Shown piece after piece: positions 17,570 to 26,157 of a stretch of 44,330 bases of DNA; position 1 is the stretch's first letter; every line of letters begins with the position of its first letter. The stretch covers positions 33,037-77,366 of the forward strand of contig JABDAQ010000001.1 in the NCBI GenBank assembly GCA_013289115.1, written 5' to 3'. This stretch comes from Gammaproteobacteria bacterium (GTDB lineage: Bacteria > Pseudomonadota > Gammaproteobacteria > Diplorickettsiales > Diplorickettsiaceae). The translations under genes and the position numbers were made by a program. The notes under the pieces are model-generated. The model worked only from the letters and a program-made list of their open reading frames with translations. It was not told where the DNA came from and did not search any database.

Positions 17570-18773
17570 TTATCCGCCTGAAATGAATGCCAATGCACGA
17601 ATCATTTCAGAGCTTTCGCAATTGTGGGCTCAACACAATCAACCTATTTCTGTTATTACGAGTCAGCCTAATTTTCCCATGGGAAAGATTTTTGATGGCT
17701 ATAAAAATACATGGTATGTAAAATCAATCATGAACGGTGTGAAAGTTATTCGTGTAAAAACGTATATATATCCTAATAAGGGGCTGGTACGCAGAACCTT
17801 AGATTTTATTTCCTTTGGATTATCTTCTTTTTTTTTCGGTCTATTCAAGCAAACTGATATTATTATAGGCATCACACCCCAGTTTTTTTGTGCCTTATCC
17901 GCTTGTTTTCTGTCGATTATTAAAAAAAAACCATTTGCGCTGATTCTCTGCGATCTATGGCCAGATTCTATTGCTGCGCATGGGATCATTAAAAAAAAAT
18001 TTTTCTTTAAATTGCTAAAAAAAATAGAAATTTGGATGTATCACCGCTGTAATTTAATTATTATTTTATCGGAGCATTTCAAAAGTTATTTAAATACTTT
18101 AGGAATTGCTGATCCTAAGATCATCGTCTCTATTTCAGGCGCAAGTAAACAGTTTTATCCTCGTGAAAAAAATCAAAAAATTCTCAACGATTATCATTTA
18201 TTAAATAAATTTGTAGTGGGCTACATTGGCACTTTCGGTATTGCTCATAATCATCATGATCTTCTATTAATTGCGGCATCGCTGCGTAAACAAGATAATT
18301 GTCGGGTTTCTTTTTTTATGTTAGGTGATGGCGCAAAACGCGCGGATCTAATACGACAAAAAAATGAAAATACTTTGGATAATATTGTAATAGACGGACC
18401 TTTCTCTGGAACACTGATTCCGGATTATTGGTCGGTTATTGATTTGGCGATCATTCCTTTAGCTGAAGTTGAAACAAATAAAACAGTGTTGCCATCTAAG
18501 CTATTAGAAGCCATGTCTATGGGTATACCGGTGCTTTTGTATGCACCCGATGGCGCGGCAAAGAAATTTTTAGATCAATCACAAGCAGGTTGGTATATTC
18601 CAGCAGGTGATGTTGCCGCGCTAGAAAATTTAATTATTCAATTATCTAGCAATGACGCCTTGCTTGCAGATAAAAAAGATAAAGCGGTTGCGTTTGCAAA
18701 AAATTTTACGCGCGAACAACAAGCCAACGATTTATTCACTCATTTAACTACGCTAGAGCGTGCGCATCAATGA
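17544..18773 (+). CDS. WcaI/WbuB-like glycosyltransferase (GT4)
   Basis: A 409-residue GT4 glycosyltransferase of the group that includes colanic-acid WcaI and the L-fucosamine transferase WbuB. Evidence is the N-terminus MKILILSDNYPPEMNANARI, VITSQPNFPMGKIFDGYKN, DLWPDSI, the amphipathic basic segment around 150 typical of peripheral membrane binding, GYIGTFGIAHNHHDLL, and IPLAEVETNKTVLPSKLLEAMSMGIPVLL. I chose the ATG at 17544 rather than 17535 because MKILILSDNYPPE is the family start. It overlaps the upstream gene by 26 bp and the wecB start by 4 bp (ATGA). This places it firmly in the polysaccharide operon. Confidence 0.88.
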   Translation: MKILILSDNYPPEMNANARIISELSQLWAQHNQPISVITSQPNFPMGKIFDGYKNTWYVKSIMNGVKVIRVKTYIYPNKGLVRRTLDFISFGLSSFFFGLFKQTDIIIGITPQFFCALSACFLSIIKKKPFALILCDLWPDSIAAHGIIKKKFFFKLLKKIEIWMYHRCNLIIILSEHFKSYLNTLGIADPKIIVSISGASKQFYPREKNQKILNDYHLLNKFVVGYIGTFGIAHNHHDLLLIAASLRKQDNCRVSFFMLGDGAKRADLIRQKNENTLDNIVIDGPFSGTLIPDYWSVIDLAIIPLAEVETNKTVLPSKLLEAMSMGIPVLLYAPDGAAKKFLDQSQAGWYIPAGDVAALENLIIQLSSNDALLADKKDKAVAFAKNFTREQQANDLFTHLTTLERAHQ

Positions 18774-19864
18774 AAAAATTTAATATTACCTGTGTCATCG
18801 GAACAAGGCCCGAAGCGCTAAAAATGTTTCCTATTATTAAAGCCTTGCAAGCGGATAAATTATTTTCAGTGTGCACGATCATAACGGGTCAACATAGAGA
18901 ATTATTAGCACAACTTTTAAAAAGCTTAGCGATCAATGTGACGATTAATTTTGATCTAATGAAGTCCAATCAAAGCCTCACTGCGTTAAGCGCAAAGCTT
19001 TTACAGTATTTTGAAGCGTATTTTTCAAAACAGCCTTGCGATTTACTCATCGCTCAAGGAGATACAACTACAGTACTCATGGCCGCATTATCTGCTTTTT
19101 ATAAAAAAATTCCTTTCGCACATGTTGAAGCGGGCTTAAGAACCAAAAATATTTCAGATCCATTTCCAGAGGAATTTAACCGAAGAGCGATTACTTTGGC
19201 TGCAACCTTGCATTTTTGTCCGACTCAGTCATCTGCTAATAATTTATTGAAAGAGGGCATTCAAAAAAATGTTTTTGTAACAGGCAATACAATCATTGAT
19301 ACCTTATATGCCTATCTTAAAAAAAATTCAGATGATGAAAAAAAATCGGATAAGAAATTAATTTTAGTAACCTGCCATCGTAGAGAAAACTTTGGAAAAC
19401 CTTTGCTGCATATTTGCAAGGCCTTGAAAAAATTAGCAGAAAGAAATCCAGAGATAGAATTACTATTTCCAGTGCATCCTAATCCAAATATAAAAAAAGT
19501 GGTAGAAAAGCAGTTAAGCAATATTCACAATATTAAATTAAGCGAGCCGCTCGATTATGAAGCGCTTGTGCCTGTCCTGCAAAAAGCGTATTTAGTATTA
19601 ACAGATTCAGGAGGATTGCAAGAAGAAGCACCTGCGCTTAATAAGCCTGTGTTAGTACTAAGAAATGAAACAGAGAGACCGGAAGGCGTTGCTTGTTGTG
19701 CAGCTTTATTAGTCGGTCATGATACAAATACCATTGTGCAACAGGTTGAAAAACTTTTAACGGATGTAACTGCTTATGAATCTATGAGCCGTGCTGTTTC
19801 ACCCTACGGTGATGGGCAGGCAGCAGAACGTATTGTTCATCTGATTACTCAATTTTTTCTATGA
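18770..19864 (+). CDS. wecB: UDP-N-acetylglucosamine 2-epimerase (non-hydrolysing)
   Basis: WecB interconverts UDP-GlcNAc and UDP-ManNAc, supplying ManNAc or ManNAcA units for surface glycans. The 364-residue length is standard. Motifs are IGTRPEALKMFPIIKAL at the N-terminus, ITGQHRELL, IAQGDTTTVL, HVEAGLRT, PEEFNRR, VTGNTIIDTL, CHRRENFG, HPNP and DSGGLQEEAPALNKPVLVL followed by ETERPEG, so the active-site Asp, Glu and His residues are all present. Its ATGA overlaps the stop of the upstream glycosyltransferase, and its own end overlaps the next gene by 4 bp. No wecC dehydrogenase is visible in the window. Confidence 0.95.
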   Translation: MKKFNITCVIGTRPEALKMFPIIKALQADKLFSVCTIITGQHRELLAQLLKSLAINVTINFDLMKSNQSLTALSAKLLQYFEAYFSKQPCDLLIAQGDTTTVLMAALSAFYKKIPFAHVEAGLRTKNISDPFPEEFNRRAITLAATLHFCPTQSSANNLLKEGIQKNVFVTGNTIIDTLYAYLKKNSDDEKKSDKKLILVTCHRRENFGKPLLHICKALKKLAERNPEIELLFPVHPNPNIKKVVEKQLSNIHNIKLSEPLDYEALVPVLQKAYLVLTDSGGLQEEAPALNKPVLVLRNETERPEGVACCAALLVGHDTNTIVQQVEKLLTDVTAYESMSRAVSPYGDGQAAERIVHLITQFFL

Positions 19865-20865
19865 TTTATTTTAAAAAAACATTTTTTCTAATCGCATTTT
19901 TATTATTATTTTTTAGTGGTCCGGCTACTGCGAAACAATTACCAAAATTGTTTCTATTTGTTGAGAATCATGACTTAAAAATATATAAAAAGATCCTAAA
20001 AAATCCTTATATAACAGGCGTACAAAAAATCTATAAATGGCGAAGCCTGGAACCTGAGAAGGGAATATATGATTTTTCTGCCATTGAAAAAGATTTATAT
20101 TTTCTCAATTCAATGCATAAAAAACTTTTTATTCAGCTGCAAGATAGAACGTTTCAGCCCAATGCAATACCTGTTCCTGACTATATTCGAGAAGAAAAAA
20201 TATATCGTGGTGGAATAGCTAAGCAATATGACAAACCAGGACAAGGAAAATTACTCACTGAAGGTTGGGCAACGCGCGTCTGGGATCCGGCGGTTGATCA
20301 GCGCTTTCGTTTGCTTGTGCAGAAATTAGCACAAAAATTTGATGGAAAAATTTACGGTATAAACTTGCCAGAAACAGCGGTAGATTTTGATCTGAAAAAT
20401 ATTCCGCAAGGATTTACTCACGATAATTATTTTTACGCTGAGTTAGAAAATATAGGTTTTTTAAAAAAAGAATTTCAACGAAGTATCGTAATTCAGTACG
20501 TGAATTTCATGCCGGGCGAATGGAATAATGATCATAATTATATGGGCCGATTGTTTTTATATGCGTTCCATCATCAAATTGGGTTAGGGGGTCCTGACGT
20601 TATTCCTTATAAAAAACAGCAAATGAAAAACAGTTATCCCTTTTTTCTAAAATATAAAGGAAAAATAATTATTGGAATGGCGGTACAAGAGGGTGATTAT
20701 ACCTATAAAAATCCTAGGACAGGGAGTCATTATACATTTCATGATTTTTATTCATTTGCTACTGATTATTTAGGTGCAACTATTATTTTTTGGAATATGC
20801 GAGAGCCATTTTTTTCTAAACAACTTATGCCTAATATAAATAATCGGTATTTTAATCAAAACTGA
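19861..20865 (+). CDS. Secreted TIM-barrel glycoside-hydrolase-like protein
   Basis: A 334-residue protein with a clear signal peptide (hydrophobic 8-21, cleavage after TAKQ or ATAK near 25). The mature part resembles (beta/alpha)8 glycosidases: KWRSLEPEKGIYDFSAIEKD is the typical clan-A opening, followed by LFIQLQDR, YGINLPETAVDF (candidate acid/base Glu) and ATIIFWNMREPFF (candidate late-strand Glu). The exact family cannot be told. It overlaps wecB by 4 bp (ATGA) and closes the operon, so it may trim or process the polysaccharide in the periplasm, as secreted hydrolases of exopolysaccharide loci do. It abuts the convergent ATPase gene with no gap. Confidence 0.65.
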   Translation: MIYFKKTFFLIAFLLLFFSGPATAKQLPKLFLFVENHDLKIYKKILKNPYITGVQKIYKWRSLEPEKGIYDFSAIEKDLYFLNSMHKKLFIQLQDRTFQPNAIPVPDYIREEKIYRGGIAKQYDKPGQGKLLTEGWATRVWDPAVDQRFRLLVQKLAQKFDGKIYGINLPETAVDFDLKNIPQGFTHDNYFYAELENIGFLKKEFQRSIVIQYVNFMPGEWNNDHNYMGRLFLYAFHHQIGLGGPDVIPYKKQQMKNSYPFFLKYKGKIIIGMAVQEGDYTYKNPRTGSHYTFHDFYSFATDYLGATIIFWNMREPFFSKQLMPNINNRYFNQN

Positions 20866-22014
20866 TCAGGCATATTTTTTTAACGCATAAGCCAATAGCG
20901 GATCAAGTACTTTCAACTGATCTTTTTTACAATCCGGCAAAGCATCATCGCGCTGTTTTACTTTATAGATCATGTCTTTGTTTAATAATGTTTTAATGAT
21001 TTGCTTAATAGTAGATGCGGGTGTTTTTGCAGCGCTGACAAAAGCATAGCCTGTAGGTTCAGCGACCGAGTAAAGGGATAAAGCTTTTAAAATATCTTGT
21101 TGTTTAGACGTAAGTTTTTCAAGTTCAGCTATAAGTCTATCTTCGTGCGCAATATAACAGGTTTCCCAGCTTGAAAACACAGTGTTAATATCAGGAATAG
21201 TGTCTGACTTCCAAAGTTCATGACAAAGTAAATTAATGTAATAGGGATGTAATTCAGTGAGCGCGATGATTTTATCAAAAACCATCGCTGATAATTCTCC
21301 CCCCCATTTTTCTTTTGCTAAAGCTTGTATATGATGGAAATAGTCTTGGGAATTTATACGTTCAAGATGCAACATATCGCATAACATGTATAAAGGTTTT
21401 GATTTGTCATCAAATAATTCAAGCAGTAAGCGCCGATTGCTGCCTGAAAAAATAAACATAAGTTGTGAAGTTTCTTGTGCCACATGCCGAATAGCACCTT
21501 GTATTGATTTAGAGCGACTCGCTTCTCGAATATCTTGAAACTCATCAATAAAAACGACGGTCTTTTTTTGTTGTTGCTTAGCTAATTCTGACAAGACTTG
21601 CAAAGCACTAAATACTTGATCAACTGGGTCAAAACCGACTGTTTCGACAGAAGCGTCGATATTAAAACCTTTAGCGGTTAACGATACTCTAAAGTTGCTA
21701 AAAATATTTTGTAATTTTGCTAACATTTTTTGTTGGCGCGGCATAATTTTTGAGACCGCTTGTCCGATTCCTGTCAAAATCCTTTTTATAACGGCATTGT
21801 CATCATGGGCTAAAAACAAATCAATAGAGGCCAGTGGCAGTGTGGATTCATCAATTACTTTGTAGACTAAGCTTGATTTTCCATAACGTCTTGGTGCAAC
21901 TAATACCGTGTGACGGCATTTATTAATATTTTCATGGAGTATTTTTTTTTCATGTGAACGATTGCAAAACTGCGAGCCTTGCGCAAGTTTTGCAGGAAAA
22001 TAATCGTGTGGCAT
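20866..22014 (-). CDS. AAA+ ATPase of the archaeal-ATPase / ORC-like type
   Basis: A 382-residue STAND-like or ORC/Cdc6-like ATPase (ATPase_2 type). The Walker A motif APRRYGKSS is at 40-48, Walker B VVFIDEFQD at 153-161, and a sensor-1-like IFSGSNRRLL follows; a winged-helix-like region (KQQDILKALSLY to KQIIKTLLNKDMIYK) lies near the C-terminus. Proteins of this sort in bacteria are often lone genes of unknown role, sometimes linked to mobile or defence regions. It stands between the polysaccharide operon and the division cluster and shows no obvious link to either. Its start at 22012-22014 is the only reasonable ATG. Confidence 0.85.
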   Translation of the reverse strand: MPHDYFPAKLAQGSQFCNRSHEKKILHENINKCRHTVLVAPRRYGKSSLVYKVIDESTLPLASIDLFLAHDDNAVIKRILTGIGQAVSKIMPRQQKMLAKLQNIFSNFRVSLTAKGFNIDASVETVGFDPVDQVFSALQVLSELAKQQQKKTVVFIDEFQDIREASRSKSIQGAIRHVAQETSQLMFIFSGSNRRLLLELFDDKSKPLYMLCDMLHLERINSQDYFHHIQALAKEKWGGELSAMVFDKIIALTELHPYYINLLCHELWKSDTIPDINTVFSSWETCYIAHEDRLIAELEKLTSKQQDILKALSLYSVAEPTGYAFVSAAKTPASTIKQIIKTLLNKDMIYKVKQRDDALPDCKKDQLKVLDPLLAYALKKYA

Positions 22015-22040
22015 TTTAACTAATTATAAAAGTAAAATAA

Positions 22041-22070
22041 TTATTCCGATAAGGGAAATTATCGGAATAA
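22041..22070 (-). terminator. Strong hairpin, likely terminator of the epmB operon
   Basis: A perfect 12-bp inverted repeat, TTATTCCGATAA and TTATCGGAATAA, with a 6-base loop. On the minus strand it is followed by a T-rich stretch (TTATTTTACTTTT). It lies 125 bp beyond the epmB stop and 27 bp before the ATPase start, so it could end transcription from the mraZ-ftsI-epmB operon or act as a leader hairpin of the ATPase gene. Confidence 0.6.
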
Positions 22071-22079
22071 ATGTGGCTG

Positions 22080-22096
22080 TAATGACTACGTCATTA
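22080..22096. promoter_or_regulatory. Palindrome TAATGAC-TAC-GTCATTA
   Basis: A 17-bp site with perfect 7-bp arms lies between the epmB stop and the hairpin, 66 bp upstream of the ATPase start codon. This is the form of an operator for a dimeric repressor, possibly controlling the ATPase gene. No matching regulator is recognised in the window, and a chance palindrome is possible. Confidence 0.35.
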
Positions 22097-22194
22097 CTCT
22101 CTGATACTCGGCTTTGATCCATCTCCATTAGACCCGATGATATTGATGATGACGCTCGCTGATTTAAAAGCGAGTCTGTGATTGAAATTTATTT

Positions 22195-23175
22195 TCATAA
22201 AGGCAGTTTCGATCGTGCACCGCTGTGTTCCCAAACTAAACGCGGAACTAAATAGCCAGGTAGTTTTTCTCGAATCGCACGTAATAAAGAACGAGCACGC
22301 ACTAAATCTACTGCAAAATGCGCTGCACCTTGTACTTTATCAAGAAAATGTAAATAGTAAGGTAAAATTCTTATGTCAAATAATCGGTGGCTTAAATCAA
22401 TCAAAGCAGATTCAGAATCATTGATTCCTTTGAGTAAAACAGCTTGATTTAAAACAAGAACGCCAACATCGCATACCTGAGCAATCGCTTTAGCGACATC
22501 ATAATCAAGTTCTTGTGCATGATTACAATGAACGACCAGTACGAAACGTAATCGCGTTTTAGTCATGCCATCCAATAAGCTTGAAGTAATACGGCTTGGT
22601 ACAATAATCGGCATTCTAGAATGAATACGTACCGTTTTTACATGCTCGATTTTAGCAAGTTGATTCATTCTGTCTTCAAATAATGAATCATTAATAATTA
22701 ATGGATCACCGCCGCTCAAAATAACTTCACGGATCGTTCTATCTTGTTTGATATACATCAAAATAGCATCCCACGCATGTTGTGTCATACGATTAGCTTG
22801 ATATGGGAAGTGGCGACGAAAACAATAACGACAAGCGATTCCACACGTAGGACTGAATATGATTAAAACGCGGCCATAATATTTATGTAATAATCCAGGA
22901 ATAGGATTTGCCGTTTTCTCTGCTAAAGGATCCATGACAAATTCCTTCACATGAATTTCTTCCAAACCAATCGGTAGAACTTGGCGCAATAGCGGATCCG
23001 CTGGATCGCCTCTACGCATTCTAGTTAGAAAACTATGTGTGACTTTTAATGGAAACAATTGTGCAGCGCGTTGTGCTTCTGGTAATAAACGTGAATCTAA
23101 TTGAAGATATTTAAGTAGTACATTTGGATCAGAAACAGCATGTTGCAGCTCGTATTGCCACGTTTTTTCTTTCAT
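22195..23175 (-). CDS. epmB: EF-P beta-lysylation protein EpmB (lysine 2,3-aminomutase family)
   Basis: EpmB is a radical-SAM, PLP-dependent enzyme that converts (S)-alpha-lysine to (R)-beta-lysine, which EpmA then attaches to elongation factor P. The iron-sulphur motif CGIACRYC gives C111, C115 and C118 (CxxxCxxC), followed by FRRHFPYQ. Other family motifs are EVILSGGDPL, VRIHSRMP and QAVLLKGINDS. The 326-residue length fits EpmB and is shorter than true catabolic aminomutases. Its ATG is 2 bp after the ftsI stop, so it is part of the division-gene operon. epmA and efp are not in the window. Confidence 0.93.
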   Translation of the reverse strand: MKEKTWQYELQHAVSDPNVLLKYLQLDSRLLPEAQRAAQLFPLKVTHSFLTRMRRGDPADPLLRQVLPIGLEEIHVKEFVMDPLAEKTANPIPGLLHKYYGRVLIIFSPTCGIACRYCFRRHFPYQANRMTQHAWDAILMYIKQDRTIREVILSGGDPLIINDSLFEDRMNQLAKIEHVKTVRIHSRMPIIVPSRITSSLLDGMTKTRLRFVLVVHCNHAQELDYDVAKAIAQVCDVGVLVLNQAVLLKGINDSESALIDLSHRLFDIRILPYYLHFLDKVQGAAHFAVDLVRARSLLRAIREKLPGYLVPRLVWEHSGARSKLPL

Positions 23176-23177
23176 GA

Positions 23178-24860
23178 TTACGCATCCGGCACCTGATTTA
23201 AATAATGCAAGGCATAGCCCATTACTTTTGCGAAAATAGGTCCAGCTGCATAACCGCCGTAATATAAACCTTTACTTGGATCATGCAAAATTACCGCAAT
23301 GACTAAACTTGGATCACTGGCGGGCGCAATTCCAATAAAAATACTATTGTGGTGATGCCGATCGTAACCATGCGGCCCTAATAAGCGTACCGTACCACTT
23401 TTCCCTGTTACGCGATAATCGGGTACGCGCGCTAATGGAGAGGTTCCCTCTTTACTGAGAACAGATTCTAACATCGCTAAAATTCGCCGGCTGATTTTAG
23501 CACTTATAATGCGTTGACCCGCAGGCAACTGAGTTTTCTTTAAAATAGTTACCGGGATTTTAATACCATCATTCGCTAAAACTGCGTAGGCTTGCGTTAA
23601 TTGTAATGCTGTCACAGATAGGCCGTACCCAAACGATAAAGTCGCTAATACAAAAGGATTCCAGATTTTCATGTATGGCAGATAACCACTCCGCTCTCCT
23701 GGCAACCCACTGTCTGTTGTTTGACCAAAACCTAAGCGATTGAATAAATTCCACAAAGGTTTTGCAGGTAAAGCAAGTATGAGTTTCGACATGCCCACGT
23801 TACTCGAAACCTGTAATATTTCACTTAAGCTTAAAAGACCATGATTACGCTCATCTTCAATACGTTTTCCTGAAACAATCATCCAACCGGGTGCGGTATC
23901 GACTAAGGTAGTTAATGAAAAATGGCCGCTTGCTAAAACATTCATCATACTAAATGTTTTCATCGTTGATCCAGGCTCAAATACATCCGTCACAGCACGA
24001 TTACGATAACGTCCATCATGGTAAGACACGCGCACATTGGGATTATACGAGGGCCAACTAGTCATCGCTAAAATTTCGCCTGTTTTATTATTTAATACTA
24101 CAATCGATCCTGATTTAGCTTTGCATTTAGCGATACCATTTTTTAATTCACGATAAGCAATATATTGAATTTTAGTATCAATACTCAATTGCAAATTATT
24201 CCCAGGACGTGGTGGGCGAATCACATTAAGGCGCGCGATAATATGCCCTAGTCTATCTCGAATAACACGTTCTATTCCGGGTATACCTTGTAACCAATCA
24301 TTATAAGCTAACTCTAGTCCTTCCTGCCCTCGATCATCGACATTTGTAAAGCCAAGAATGTGTGCAGTAACAGCTGCATCCGGATAATAGCGATGGTATC
24401 CAGATTCTAAAAATAATCCGGGTATTTTAAGTTGTTCGATTTTTTTTCCAAGATCAATAGGTAGTATGCGTTTTAAATACACAAATTCACGTTGTTGATT
24501 TTTAATAAAAATCTTTTTAATAGAACCAATTTTTAAGCTTAACAGCTTCTCCAACGCTAAATATTGTTTAGGTGTTGCAATAAACACGGTTGGATCAATC
24601 CAAACAGAAATAACAGGGGTACTGATTGCGATAGGTTCACCCTGCCGGTCAGTGATCATGCCACGATGAGCCGGTATCGGTAAAAGACGCGTCGCGCGGG
24701 CGTCACCCTGCACTAACAAAAATTCGCGTTGAACAATAGCTAAATCAATCAAACGACCTAAAAGCGCTAACAATAAAAGCAATAAAGCCACTAACACGCA
24801 TAAAAATCGAGCTCGACCCTGATCGAGTCGTTTAGAACGATAAAAATCTTTTAGCCCCAC
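23178..24860 (-). CDS. ftsI: Peptidoglycan D,D-transpeptidase FtsI (PBP3)
   Basis: FtsI cross-links septal peptidoglycan and works with FtsW in the divisome. It is 560 residues, with a short cytoplasmic start, a membrane helix (about 20-44), a dimerisation domain beginning HRGMITDRQGEPIAIS, and a transpeptidase domain with the three penicillin-binding motifs: S298-TMK301 (SxxK), S352-S-N354 (SxN) and K487-SGT490. Length and motifs are normal for gammaproteobacterial PBP3. It lies 4 bp after ftsL and 2 bp before epmB. The usual following genes murE and murF are absent here. Confidence 0.96.
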   Translation of the reverse strand: MGLKDFYRSKRLDQGRARFLCVLVALLLLLLALLGRLIDLAIVQREFLLVQGDARATRLLPIPAHRGMITDRQGEPIAISTPVISVWIDPTVFIATPKQYLALEKLLSLKIGSIKKIFIKNQQREFVYLKRILPIDLGKKIEQLKIPGLFLESGYHRYYPDAAVTAHILGFTNVDDRGQEGLELAYNDWLQGIPGIERVIRDRLGHIIARLNVIRPPRPGNNLQLSIDTKIQYIAYRELKNGIAKCKAKSGSIVVLNNKTGEILAMTSWPSYNPNVRVSYHDGRYRNRAVTDVFEPGSTMKTFSMMNVLASGHFSLTTLVDTAPGWMIVSGKRIEDERNHGLLSLSEILQVSSNVGMSKLILALPAKPLWNLFNRLGFGQTTDSGLPGERSGYLPYMKIWNPFVLATLSFGYGLSVTALQLTQAYAVLANDGIKIPVTILKKTQLPAGQRIISAKISRRILAMLESVLSKEGTSPLARVPDYRVTGKSGTVRLLGPHGYDRHHHNSIFIGIAPASDPSLVIAVILHDPSKGLYYGGYAAGPIFAKVMGYALHYLNQVPDA

Positions 24861-24864
24861 GTCA

Positions 24865-25215
24865 TTATTTTTGTTTTGATCGATCGTGTGGCACTAGGAT
24901 GATCGTTTTTTCTTGTGGAAAAATCATATTAAGTTTCTGCTGCGCAAGCGTTTGAATACGTTCTGAAGCAATTAAAGTATGCTGTTCTAGTAATAATTGA
25001 CTCCACTGTCGCTGCAATCGCTCATACGTTTGTTGTGAGGACTGCAATTGACTGTATAGATCTCTTTGTAAGGTCTTTAGATAAACCAATGACAGAGATG
25101 AGGTGAGTACAGCAAAGATCAGTAAAGAGAAACCACAGGATCGCAGCGAAAATACGCCGCGATACATTCTAAAAATAAAAAACGAACCTGATAAAACACG
25201 AGCGGCTGTATTCAT
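24865..25215 (-). CDS. ftsL: Cell division protein FtsL
   Basis: FtsL is a bitopic divisome protein that joins FtsB and FtsQ and helps activate FtsWI. The 116-residue protein has a basic cytoplasmic start, one membrane helix near 29-46 and a periplasmic leucine/glutamine-rich coiled coil, then the common SERIQTLAQQKLNMIFPQEKTI block near the end. Sequence conservation is always weak in this family; the place between rsmH and ftsI settles the call. Its ATGA overlaps the rsmH stop by 4 bp. Confidence 0.92.
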   Translation of the reverse strand: MNTAARVLSGSFFIFRMYRGVFSLRSCGFSLLIFAVLTSSLSLVYLKTLQRDLYSQLQSSQQTYERLQRQWSQLLLEQHTLIASERIQTLAQQKLNMIFPQEKTIILVPHDRSKQK

Positions 25216-26153
25216 ATCAATTTTTCTGCAATACGTAAAATAGCACTGCGAGCACGCGGATTTGCTTGGACTTCGCAGAGGCTTGGTTTTATAGGAGAAC
25301 CTATGGGTTTTAACCGTAACTTAGGTTGTTGCGATACAGTCATTGGTAAACGCGCTAATTCTGCAGGCAAACGGCTGTGTGTACGAATAAACTGTTTAAC
25401 AATACGATCTTCCAACGAATGAAAACTGATGATAAGCAAACGTCCAGCACAGGCTAGGATATCTAAACTGTCACGAAGACAAATCTTTAAATCGTCTAAT
25501 TCATGATTGATCCAGATACGTATTGCTTGAAAGACTAAAGTGGCTGGATGTTTACGTTGTTTGCGATAAGGTCGTACTGCATGAATTAATTGTGTCAAAT
25601 GATCAGTCGTACAAATTGGGCGTACTAAACGTTCGTTAACAATAGCTTTCGCCAAACGTTTAGCATAAGGTTCTTGACCATAAATACGGAGTATCTGTTC
25701 AATTTCATCTCTGCTGGCAATGGCGAGCCATTCTGCAGCGCTCATGCCTTCAGTTGGATTCATACGCATATCCAAAGGACCTGATTGTAAAAAACTAAAC
25801 CCTCGTTTCGGATCGTCCAATTGGGGCGATGACATGCCTAAATCCAATAAAATGCCATTCACATGACCGAACACTTCATACATTTTTGCTATCTTTGCTA
25901 TTTGAGCAAAAGATCCTAAGTAAACACTAAGACGCATATCATCTTGAAAGGCCTGCTGAGCATACGCGTATGCTTGAGGATCGCGATCAATTGCGATCAC
26001 TCTGCCCTTCTCACTTAACCTTTGTAACAAGGCACGCGTATGCCCACCGCGACCGAAAGTAGCGTCTATATAAATACCATCCGCTACACGTGCCAAGCAC
26101 TCTGTTACTTCATTTAATAAAACAGGTTGATGCGTAGATTGAGTAATTGGCAT
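25212..26153 (-). CDS. rsmH: 16S rRNA (cytosine-1402-N4)-methyltransferase
   Basis: RsmH (MraW) methylates N4 of C1402 in the 30S decoding centre with S-adenosylmethionine. It is 313 residues. Motifs are HQPVLLNEV at the start, DATFGRGGHTRALL (SAM-binding loop), VIAIDRDPQAY, GILLDLGMSSPQLDDPKRGFSF, PLDMRMN and IISFHSLEDRIVKQF, all diagnostic. It lies 4 bp downstream of mraZ and overlaps ftsL by 4 bp, as is usual in division clusters. Confidence 0.97.
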   Translation of the reverse strand: MPITQSTHQPVLLNEVTECLARVADGIYIDATFGRGGHTRALLQRLSEKGRVIAIDRDPQAYAYAQQAFQDDMRLSVYLGSFAQIAKIAKMYEVFGHVNGILLDLGMSSPQLDDPKRGFSFLQSGPLDMRMNPTEGMSAAEWLAIASRDEIEQILRIYGQEPYAKRLAKAIVNERLVRPICTTDHLTQLIHAVRPYRKQRKHPATLVFQAIRIWINHELDDLKICLRDSLDILACAGRLLIISFHSLEDRIVKQFIRTHSRLPAELARLPMTVSQQPKLRLKPIGSPIKPSLCEVQANPRARSAILRIAEKLI

Positions 26154-26157
26154 ATAG

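Noticed and set aside
22182-22424. Plus-strand 80-codon open frame
   Set aside because: It lies antisense within the 3' end of epmB and has no protein-like features.
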